NCBI RefSeq assembly: GCF_003265345.1 | Contig: NZ_QFWW01000020.1 | Coordinates: 311,566-375,565, forward strand | Origin: Lentzea terrae | Lineage (GTDB): Bacteria > Actinomycetota > Actinomycetes > Mycobacteriales > Pseudonocardiaceae | Length of the DNA: 64,000 nucleotides | Direction of reading: 5' to 3' | Shown here: positions 51,889 through 58,991 of the stretch, in pieces | How the letters are laid out: each line of letters begins with the position of its first letter | How positions within the stretch are numbered: the stretch's first letter is position 1 | Translations under genes and position numbers: made by a program | The notes under the pieces: generated by a model | What the model was told of the DNA's origin: nothing | The model's input: only the letters and a program-made list of their open reading frames with translations | The model's database searches: none

Positions 51889-53057
51889 GGACGGTCGCCG
51901 TGGTCGGCGCGTCGCTGGCCGGGCTGCGTTCCGTGGAAGAACTGCGGAACCAGGGCTTCGCCGGGCGGATCGTGGTGATCGGCGAAGAGGTGCACGCGCC
52001 TTACGACCGGCCGCCGCTCTCCAAGGCGTTCCTCGCCGGAACGCTGCCCGCTGAGGAGCTCGCGTTGTCCGAGGAGGACTTCGACGCCGAGTGGAGACTC
52101 GGGGTGCGCGCCGACCGGGTCGACCCGCGCGCAGGCGAGATCCACCTGTCGACCGGCGAGGTGATCGGCGCGGACGGCCTGGTGATCGCCACCGGCGGCC
52201 GGCCGCGCACACTGGCCGGTACTTCTGCGTTGAGCGGCGTGCACACGTTGCGGACTCTGGACGACGCCGTCGCGTTGCGCGCGGACCTGCAGGCCGGCGT
52301 GCGGGTGGTCGTGGTCGGCGCGGGCTGGATCGGCGCCGAGGTGGCCTCCACCTGCCGTTCGCTCGGACTCGAAGTGACGGTCGTGGAGGCCGCTTTCATT
52401 CCGATGGAACGTGCGCTCGGGCCGGTGCTCGGCTCGTTGTGCGCCGAGCTGCACGCGGACCACGGCGTCGACCTGAGGCTCGGCGTTGGCGTGGATTCGT
52501 TCAGCCACAACGGTTCCAGGGTGACCGGAGTGCTGCTGCGCGACGGCTCCCACCTGCCCGCCGACGTCGTGGTGGCGGGCATCGGCATGGAACCTTCGAC
52601 CGACTGGCTGCTCGGGTCGGGACTCCCCCTCGACAACGGCGTGCTGTGCGACACCGGCTGCGTCACGTCGATTCCGTCCGTCGTCGCGGTCGGCGATGTC
52701 GCCCGATACCGCACTGCTGAAGGAAACCACGTCCGGCACGAGCACTGGACGAACGCCTCGGAGCAACCGGTCGTCGCCGTGCGCAACCTGCTCGCGGGCA
52801 CGACGGTCGACTCGTTCCGCCCGTCCGGCTACGTCTGGTCCGATCAGTACGGGGTTCGGCTGCAGGTCGCCGGCGAGACGTCCGGCGTGGACGAGGTCGC
52901 CGTGATCGACGGTTCGCCGGACGACCGCAAGTTCGTCGCCGAGTTCCGCCGGGCAGGCCTTGCCGTCGGCGTCCTGGCCATGAACAACGCCAAGCTGTTC
53001 GGCCGGATGCGCCGGCAGCTCGCTCAGCCGCCCGGCGTCACGATCCCCGCCTCGTAG
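51885..53057 (+). CDS. FAD-dependent ferredoxin reductase
   Basis: This 390-residue reductase of the BphA4/HcaD type has an FAD motif (VAVVGASLAGLRSVEEL), the NAD motif VVVVGAGWIGAEVASTCRSL and a C-terminal FAD contact (VVAVGDVARY) with VRHEHWTNASEQ. It transfers electrons from NADH to the ferredoxin encoded just before. Its end overlaps the convergent response-regulator gene by 34 nt. Confidence 0.92.
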   Translation: MRTVAVVGASLAGLRSVEELRNQGFAGRIVVIGEEVHAPYDRPPLSKAFLAGTLPAEELALSEEDFDAEWRLGVRADRVDPRAGEIHLSTGEVIGADGLVIATGGRPRTLAGTSALSGVHTLRTLDDAVALRADLQAGVRVVVVGAGWIGAEVASTCRSLGLEVTVVEAAFIPMERALGPVLGSLCAELHADHGVDLRLGVGVDSFSHNGSRVTGVLLRDGSHLPADVVVAGIGMEPSTDWLLGSGLPLDNGVLCDTGCVTSIPSVVAVGDVARYRTAEGNHVRHEHWTNASEQPVVAVRNLLAGTTVDSFRPSGYVWSDQYGVRLQVAGETSGVDEVAVIDGSPDDRKFVAEFRRAGLAVGVLAMNNAKLFGRMRRQLAQPPGVTIPAS

Positions 53058-53674
53058 GCGAAGACCACCGCGTGCGTCCGGTCGCGCAGCTGCAGTTTGG
53101 CGAGCACCCGTGACACGTGCGTCTTCACGGTCGTCTCCCCCAGGTACAACGCGGCGGCGATCTCCGCGTTCGACGCGCCCTTCGCGAGCTCGACCAGCAC
53201 CTCGAACTCGCGGTCGGTCAACGACGGCGGCCTGATCCGCTCCTGTTTGGTCGCCGTGCTGAACCGCGCGATGACGCGTCTGGTGACCTCTGGCGACAGC
53301 AGTGCGTCGCCACGGGCCACCACTTTGACGGACTCGACGAGGTCCTCCGGCGAGGCGTTCTTCAGCAGGAAGCCGCTCGCGCCCGCCTGCAGCGCCTCGA
53401 ACAGGTAGTCCTCGCGGTCGAACGTCGTCAGGATGACCACGCGGGTGCCGTTGCCCGCGGACAGGATCTGCCGGGTGGCTTCGAGGCCGTCCATGCGCGG
53501 CATCTGCACGTCCATCAGCACCACGTCGGGCCGCAATGTCGCCACCAGCTCCACGGCCTCGGCGCCGTCACCCGCTTCGCCGACGACCTCGATGCCCGGT
53601 TCGGTGCCGAGGATGACCCGGAAACCGGCGCGGACCAGGTCCTGGTCGTCAGCCAGCACGACTCGCAAACTCAC
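53024..53674 (-). CDS. NarL/LuxR-type response regulator
   Basis: This 216-residue protein has a receiver domain (ADDQDLVRAGFR, phosphoacceptor in VVLMDVQMPRMDG, lysine in GFLLKNASPED) and a LuxR helix-turn-helix (LTDREFEVLVELAKGASNAE and GETTVKTHVSRVLAKL). It starts at a GTG that overlaps the stop of the kinase gene. The target genes are unknown; the lipoprotein gene on the other side of the kinase is a possibility. Confidence 0.93.
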   Translation of the reverse strand: MSLRVVLADDQDLVRAGFRVILGTEPGIEVVGEAGDGAEAVELVATLRPDVVLMDVQMPRMDGLEATRQILSAGNGTRVVILTTFDREDYLFEALQAGASGFLLKNASPEDLVESVKVVARGDALLSPEVTRRVIARFSTATKQERIRPPSLTDREFEVLVELAKGASNAEIAAALYLGETTVKTHVSRVLAKLQLRDRTHAVVFAYEAGIVTPGG

Positions 53675-54933
53675 GCGTTCTCCTCCGTGGGGAGCGATGC
53701 ACGGACCAGATAACCCGCATCGCGCCGTGGGCCTGCCTCCAGCGAACCGCCGTGCACAGCCAGACGTTCACGCATCCCGACGAGGCCGAAACCTGAGCCT
53801 GCGGTGGCTTTGCGCCCGCGGCCGTCGTCGGAGATCTCCAGTTCCAAAGCGCTGTCCAGGAACCGCATCCGCACGTCGACCCGTTGCGCGTCGGCGTGTT
53901 TCACGACGTTCGTCAACGCTTCCTGCACCACGCGGTAGGCGGAGAGGGCGACGGCCGGCGACACCTCGCGCGGGTCGCCGTAGACGCCGTGCTCGACCTT
54001 CAAACCGGCGGCGCGGGCGTTGTCGAGCAGCTCCGGCAGGTCGTCGAGACCCGGATTCGCGCGGAGATCCGGCTCCGCGTCCGCTCTGAGCACGCCGAGG
54101 AGGCCGCGCAGCTCGTTGATCGCGGTCCGTGCGGTCTGTTCGACCGTTTGCAGTGCGTCGCGTGTGGTTTCGGGATCCGAGTCGAGGACCCGGCGGGCGG
54201 CACCGGCCTGGATGCCCATCACGGAGACGTGGTGTGCCACGACGTCGTGCAGGTCGCGCGCGATCCGCATGCGTTCGGCGGCGATGGCGCCACGCGTGTT
54301 CTGCTCCTGTGAACGCCGCAGTTCCTCGGCCTTGAACTCGAGCTGGGCCTGCCGGCGTGCGGCCGTCCACGCCATTTCGCCCGCCACGTAGGCGAAGACG
54401 AAGAAGAAGATGTTGAACTCCAGTCCGTAGAGGACGGAGGCGAGCACCGGATCCATCGGTCCCGCGGCTTTTTCGAACTCCCCCACCGGCCCGAGCAGGG
54501 CCTTCACCAGAGCGAAGCCCAGCCACAGGAACATGGCGACGATGACGCCGATGCGGGACCAGCGCGCCAGGACGCGGTTCTGCTCCCACGCGCCGACGGT
54601 GAAGATCGCGAGGAAGAGGATCCCGGACGGCACGAGGTTGTCGCCCACCTGCTGCCACTGCGCGGCGATGAACAGCGCCGACACCACGAGCAGGACCGCC
54701 ACCGGGTAGCGGCGGCGCACCACGAGCGGCACCGCCAGCGGGAGCATCCAGGCGAGCTGCTCGTTCAGCTCGGGAGCCCGGCCGAACGTGAACGCGCCCA
54801 TGCTGTTGACCAGCACGGTGGCCTCGAACGCGCAGACCAGCACGAGCACGGCGATGCCGATGTCACGCCGCCGTTGGGCGCGCGTCGGGCCAGGACGCCG
54901 CCACTCGTTCCACACGGGCTCTTCCACCCTCAT
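53671..54933 (-). CDS. sensor histidine kinase (HisKA_3, DesK/NarX type)
   Basis: This 420-residue kinase has about five membrane helices in residues 25-200 without a large outside loop. A coiled linker follows, then HisKA_3 with the phosphoacceptor in RIARDLHDVVAHHVSVMG and an HATPase domain (VVQEALTNVVKHA, ISDDGRG, GFGLVGMRERL). It forms an operon with the response regulator. Sensing within the membrane is likely. Confidence 0.92.
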   Translation of the reverse strand: MRVEEPVWNEWRRPGPTRAQRRRDIGIAVLVLVCAFEATVLVNSMGAFTFGRAPELNEQLAWMLPLAVPLVVRRRYPVAVLLVVSALFIAAQWQQVGDNLVPSGILFLAIFTVGAWEQNRVLARWSRIGVIVAMFLWLGFALVKALLGPVGEFEKAAGPMDPVLASVLYGLEFNIFFFVFAYVAGEMAWTAARRQAQLEFKAEELRRSQEQNTRGAIAAERMRIARDLHDVVAHHVSVMGIQAGAARRVLDSDPETTRDALQTVEQTARTAINELRGLLGVLRADAEPDLRANPGLDDLPELLDNARAAGLKVEHGVYGDPREVSPAVALSAYRVVQEALTNVVKHADAQRVDVRMRFLDSALELEISDDGRGRKATAGSGFGLVGMRERLAVHGGSLEAGPRRDAGYLVRASLPTEENA

Positions 54934-55075
54934 ACGGTACCTGCGCCGGATTTTCCATTGGTAATCGAAGCTATTCACCCCGGAGGGTGTTTCCGGCCAC
55001 AAAATTGGACGTGTTGAGACCTGTTACCCAATACTTCGCGCTACCCACGAGTAACCTCCCTGCGACGAGGTCTGA

Positions 55076-56302
55076 ATGTCCATTCGTCACCTGTTCCTAA
55101 CCCTTCCTCTGCTGCTCACCGCCTGTGCGTCCGATGACCAGATGACCGAACCTGTTCGCACTGGTCCAGGCGTCTCCACTGAATCGATTTCGCTCGGCGT
55201 GTTGACAGACATGACAGGCCCGTTCAAAGGGACTTCGGTTTTTCGGATCCGCGGCTACGAGCTCTATCTCGACGAAGTCAACAAACGCGGCGGCGTGTGC
55301 GGCCGCCGGATCGAGCTGAAGCACAAGGACCACGCTTACGACGTGCAGAAGGCGCTCGACGGCTATTTCGAGCTGGAACCGCAGGTACTGGGTTTCATCG
55401 ACGTCGTGGGCCAGCCGATGACCGCGGCCATCGAGCCCGACCTGATGCAGACCAGGGCACTGACCGTGCCCGTCTCGTGGGCCGCGTCCCTACTGGGCAA
55501 CCCGCACATGATGGTCGTCGGCACCACCTACGACCTCGACATCATCAACGGCCTCGACCACTACAAGCGCAAGGGCTCGTTGGGGGCCGGCGACACGATC
55601 GGACACGTCCACCTGCGCGGCAGCTTCGGTGACAACGCCCTGGAAGGTTCTCGTTTCGTCGCCGAGAACTGGAACATGAAGGTCGCCGAACAAGCCGTCA
55701 CCGAGACGACGGCCAACCTCGTCGAGCAGATCACCGCTTTGAAGACCGCCGGTGCCAAGGTGCTGGTGCTGTCGCTGACCCCGCCGCAGACCGCGGCCGC
55801 CGTGGGCATCGCCGCGCAGCTCGGCTGGACCGTGCCGATCCTGTCCAGCGCCGTCAGCTACGACCCGGCGATCATGGAGTCGCCGGTGGCCCCGGTGTTC
55901 GCGCGGCAGGTCCTGCTCACCTCCCCGGTCGCGCCGTGGAGCGCCGACGTGGAGGGCGTCCGCCAACTGCGCGACGGCTACCACCGGCGCTTCCCCGGCG
56001 AGGAAGGCACGCTCAACACGGTGCACGGCTACACCGTCGCGATGGCGTTCGTCGCCGTGCTGGAGAAGGCCTGCGGCAAACGGGACCTGAGCCGCGACGG
56101 GGTGCTGCGCGCATTCCACGACACCAACAACCTCACGACGAAGAGCCTCACCGGCGAGCTGCGGTTCTCGCTGGTGGGGCGGCCGTCCGCGACCCAGTCG
56201 TACATGGCGCGGCCGGATGCGAAGGTGCCGGGCACGCTGAAGGTGGAGGCAGGCCTCCACGAGTCGGAACTGGTGAAGCTCAAGGGCACCCGCGCCCGTT
56301 GA
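55076..56302 (+). CDS. type-1 periplasmic-binding lipoprotein (amino acid/urea ABC family)
   Basis: This 408-residue exported lipoprotein has a short signal and the lipobox LLTAC at about residues 13-17. It has the Leu/Ile/Val-binding fold (ISLGVLTDMTGPFKGTSVFR, YLDEVNKRGGVCGR, TVPVSWAASLLGNPHMMVVG). No permease or ATPase genes lie nearby, so it is an orphan receptor or uses a distant transporter. It is divergent from the sensor-kinase operon across 142 bp. Confidence 0.82.
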   Translation: MSIRHLFLTLPLLLTACASDDQMTEPVRTGPGVSTESISLGVLTDMTGPFKGTSVFRIRGYELYLDEVNKRGGVCGRRIELKHKDHAYDVQKALDGYFELEPQVLGFIDVVGQPMTAAIEPDLMQTRALTVPVSWAASLLGNPHMMVVGTTYDLDIINGLDHYKRKGSLGAGDTIGHVHLRGSFGDNALEGSRFVAENWNMKVAEQAVTETTANLVEQITALKTAGAKVLVLSLTPPQTAAAVGIAAQLGWTVPILSSAVSYDPAIMESPVAPVFARQVLLTSPVAPWSADVEGVRQLRDGYHRRFPGEEGTLNTVHGYTVAMAFVAVLEKACGKRDLSRDGVLRAFHDTNNLTTKSLTGELRFSLVGRPSATQSYMARPDAKVPGTLKVEAGLHESELVKLKGTRAR

Positions 56303-56360
56303 TCTAGTGGCGTGGCCCAGAGCGTTGCCAGGCGAATTCGCGGTCAGACGGGTGCATCGT

Positions 56361-56413
56361 GGTGCCGCCCCCGCGTCTTCATACTGGACGTATGGGGGCG
56401 CGGGGGCGGTGCC
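56361..56413. terminator. long two-part hairpin after the binding-lipoprotein gene
   Basis: CCGCCCCCGCG (56365-56375) pairs with CGCGGGGGCGG (56399-56409), extended by wobble pairs at the base. Inside the loop CATAC and GTATG form a second 5-bp stem. It lies 60 nt after the lipoprotein stop. There is no T-run, so its role as terminator is probable but not certain. Confidence 0.5.
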
Positions 56414-56479
56414 GCGAGGCGCCCTGCTGAGCATGAATTACCCGGCCGTCGTTCTGGGCCACGCCGCTAGAGTCGGCCG

Positions 56480-57223
56480 ATGGACCTCAGCCTCACCGTG
56501 CTCGGGTGCGCGACGCCGTACCCGAGCACGGACAACCCGTGCTCCGGCTACCTGGTGTCGCACGGCGACACTCGCGTGTGGATGGACGCGGGCACCGGCA
56601 CGCTCGGCCCGCTCCAGCGCCACACGCGGCTCGAGGACCTGGACGCGATCTGGATCTCGCACCTGCACGCGGACCACAGCGCGGACCTGCTCACCGCCTA
56701 CTACGCCCTGCTGTTCGCGGATGTCTCGCGTCCGCCGGTCCCGCTGTACGGCCCGCCCGGGATCGCCGACCGGCTCGCCGGCTTCCTCACGAACGGCCCG
56801 GAGCGCAGCCCGGTCGAGTCGGCGTTCGAGATCACCGAGCTCCGGGATGGACTGGAGGCGTCAGTCGGTTCGTTGCGGCTCACCACAGCGGCGGTCGAGC
56901 ACGGCATCCCGGCGTTCGCGGTGCGAATCGACGCAGACGTGTCGTTGACGTTCTCCGGCGACACTTCGCCGTGTTCAAGTCTCGTCGAACTGGCGCGTGG
57001 CACCGACGTGTTGTTGTGCGAGGCCGAGAGCACGGAGAAGAACCCGGCCCACCACACGCCCGAGGACGCTGGCGAGACGGCAACCGCCGCGGGCGCGGGC
57101 CGGTTGATCATCACGCACGTTGGCCGCTTCCTGACCCCGCAGGAAGCGGTCACCCGTGCCTCGTCCCGGTACGCGGGGCGGATCGAGTACGCCGCGCCCG
57201 GCACCACGTTCACCGCTGGTTGA
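56480..57223 (+). CDS. MBL-fold metallohydrolase (RNase Z-like)
   Basis: This 247-residue metallo-beta-lactamase-fold hydrolase has the zinc motif SHLHADHSAD, a second His in VEHGIPAFAVR, the Asp in FSGDTSP, and a final His in ITHVGRF. The pattern is closest to the RNase Z/arylsulfatase-like branch. Its 3' end overlaps the convergent VOC gene by 14 nt. The substrate is not evident. Confidence 0.84.
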   Translation: MDLSLTVLGCATPYPSTDNPCSGYLVSHGDTRVWMDAGTGTLGPLQRHTRLEDLDAIWISHLHADHSADLLTAYYALLFADVSRPPVPLYGPPGIADRLAGFLTNGPERSPVESAFEITELRDGLEASVGSLRLTTAAVEHGIPAFAVRIDADVSLTFSGDTSPCSSLVELARGTDVLLCEAESTEKNPAHHTPEDAGETATAAGAGRLIITHVGRFLTPQEAVTRASSRYAGRIEYAAPGTTFTAG

Positions 57224-57632
57224 TGCGCACCAGGTTGCCGGCCGGGTCGCGGAACGCGCAGTCCCGCACGCCCCACGGCTGGTCCTCCGGCTCCTGCAGC
57301 ACCTCACCGGCGCCTGACTGCTCGACCCACGCCTTGGCCTGGTCGAACGTGCCCTGCAGGTCCTTCGAGGCGAGCGAGACGGCCGTGTAGACGCCCTTCG
57401 CCATGAGGACGGCGATCGTGCGGCGCTCCTCGTCGCTCACGCCGGGGTCGGCGGCGGGCGGGTGCAGGACGATGCCGGTCTCCGGCTGGTCGGGTGGGCC
57501 CACGGTGATCCAGCGCATGGTGCCCTGGCCGACGTCCTGGCGGACCTCGAAGCCGAGGCCGTCGCGGAAGAAGCCGAGGGACTTCTCGGGGTCGTCTGCC
57601 GGCAGGAACGCCGCGGCGATGATGACTGACAT
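57210..57632 (-). CDS. VOC-family protein
   Basis: This 140-residue glyoxalase/bleomycin-resistance-fold protein has LPADDPEKSLGFFRDGLGFE and AFRDPAGNLVRINQ as first and last segments. The ATG at 57632 is used; a TTG three codons earlier is possible. It follows the AraC gene by 10 nt and is likely its operon partner and target. Confidence 0.85.
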   Translation of the reverse strand: MSVIIAAAFLPADDPEKSLGFFRDGLGFEVRQDVGQGTMRWITVGPPDQPETGIVLHPPAADPGVSDEERRTIAVLMAKGVYTAVSLASKDLQGTFDQAKAWVEQSGAGEVLQEPEDQPWGVRDCAFRDPAGNLVRINQR

Positions 57633-57642
57633 GGCGATCAAC

Positions 57643-58077
57643 CTAATCGGGCGAACCGGCTGCCGCTTCTCGATTCCTGATCGGACGCATCACGGCTTTG
57701 GCCAGACAGTTCGGGATGCCGTGGCCGTCCTCGGCGGCGACCTTCTTGTACTGGCTCGGTGACATGCCGACCAGTTCGGAGAAGCGGGTGCTGAACGTGC
57801 CGAGCGACGTGCAGCCGACTTCGAAGCAGACCTCGGTGACGGACAGGTCGCCGCGCCGCAGCAGGGTCATCGCGCGTTCGATGCGGCGGGTCATCAGGTA
57901 GCTGTACGGGGACTCGCCGAACGCGGCGCGGAAAGCGCGCGACAGGTGGCCCGCGGACAGGTGCACGCCGCGGGCCAGCGCCGCGACGTCGAGCGGTTCG
58001 CGGTACTCGCGGTCGATCCGGTCGCGCACCTTGCGGAGCAGGACCAGTTCCTGCAGGCGCGGGTCTTGGGCGGTCAC
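57643..58077 (-). CDS. AraC-family regulator (DNA-binding domain only)
   Basis: This 144-residue protein consists almost only of the two helix-turn-helix units of AraC proteins: VAALARGVHLSAGHLSRAFR and VTEVCFEVGCTSLGTFSTRF. It has no ligand domain. It starts at a GTG without a clear ribosome-binding site. The VOC gene follows on the same strand. Such short AraC proteins beside VOC genes are frequent in actinobacteria. Confidence 0.87.
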   Translation of the reverse strand: MTAQDPRLQELVLLRKVRDRIDREYREPLDVAALARGVHLSAGHLSRAFRAAFGESPYSYLMTRRIERAMTLLRRGDLSVTEVCFEVGCTSLGTFSTRFSELVGMSPSQYKKVAAEDGHGIPNCLAKAVMRPIRNREAAAGSPD

Positions 58078-58174
58078 GGGAGACAGATTACGGCCAGGTC
58101 CCAGTTGATGTTCCGAAAACGTTTCGGTCGCCAGCCTCCGACCCACCCTGCCAGTGATCGGAGAGAGCACAACC

Positions 58175-58939
58175 ATGTTCCCTGCACGGAAACACCTTGT
58201 GGCTGGAGGTGCCGCCGTCCTTCTCGCCATGGGACTGACGACCAGCGCTTCGGCCGCCGTGCTGACCCCGCTGCCCACGAACGCCACGTCGTTCCAGCGG
58301 ACGTTCCAGCCCTTGTTCGACTACGACGGCGACGGTTGCCTGCCCGTCGCGGCCATCGACAGCAGCGGGAGGCTCAACGGCGGCCTCAAGGACAGCGGGC
58401 CCGTTACCGGTCAGTGCCGCAGCGGCCACCTCGGTCAGGCCAACACGTATTCGCGGGCCAAGTGCAACAACGGCTGGTGCGCTATCTCGTACGCCCTGTA
58501 CTTCGAGAAGGACATGAGCTGCGCCGGCTGCACCGCCACCTCGCACCGCCACGACTGGGAGGGCGTTGTGGTGTGGGTGCCGCAAGGGCAGCCGACCCCC
58601 GGCTACGTGTCCGTGTCCGTGTCCCGGCACGGACAGTACGAGACCAAGTCGTGGAGCGACGTTCCGGCGAAGACCGGCACCCGCGTCCGGGCCGTCTACC
58701 ACAAGGACGGTGTCAGCACGCACGTCATGCGCTTCGCCGGCGCCGACGAACAGCCGGAGGCGTGGGGAGACGGCGGCTGGGACGAGCCCGCCCTGCTCAG
58801 CTGGGAGAACCTCGCCCCGGCCCTGCGGGACACCTTGAACGGCTCTTCGTGGGGCAACGCCAACTTCCCGCTGCAGGACGGCAGGTGGCCGACTGAGCTG
58901 TCCAGGGCCAAGCCGTCCGGAATCCCGTTCCAGCCCTGA
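58175..58939 (+). CDS. secreted NPP1-family (necrosis-inducing-like) protein
   Basis: This 254-residue exported protein has a signal peptide ending near TSASAAV (about residue 28). The family motif appears as TSHRHDWEGVVVW (usual GHRHDWE), with cysteines in KCNNGWC and MSCAGC. NPP1/NLP proteins damage plant cell membranes or bind surface lipids. The ATG at 58175 behind GGAGAG is better than the GTG at 58154. It is convergent to the chitinase gene and shares its terminator. Confidence 0.84.
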   Translation: MFPARKHLVAGGAAVLLAMGLTTSASAAVLTPLPTNATSFQRTFQPLFDYDGDGCLPVAAIDSSGRLNGGLKDSGPVTGQCRSGHLGQANTYSRAKCNNGWCAISYALYFEKDMSCAGCTATSHRHDWEGVVVWVPQGQPTPGYVSVSVSRHGQYETKSWSDVPAKTGTRVRAVYHKDGVSTHVMRFAGADEQPEAWGDGGWDEPALLSWENLAPALRDTLNGSSWGNANFPLQDGRWPTELSRAKPSGIPFQP

Positions 58940-58944
58940 GGAAC

Positions 58945-58985
58945 GAGGGTTTCCGTTGTCCTGGACGAGGACAACGGAAACCCTC
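58945..58985. terminator. bidirectional terminator between NPP1 and chitinase genes
   Basis: A perfect 18-bp stem is formed by 58945-58962 and 58968-58985, with the loop GGACG. It starts 6 nt after the NPP1 stop and ends 7 nt before the end of the chitinase gene, so it can serve both. Confidence 0.88.
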
Positions 58986-58991
58986 ACGGCC

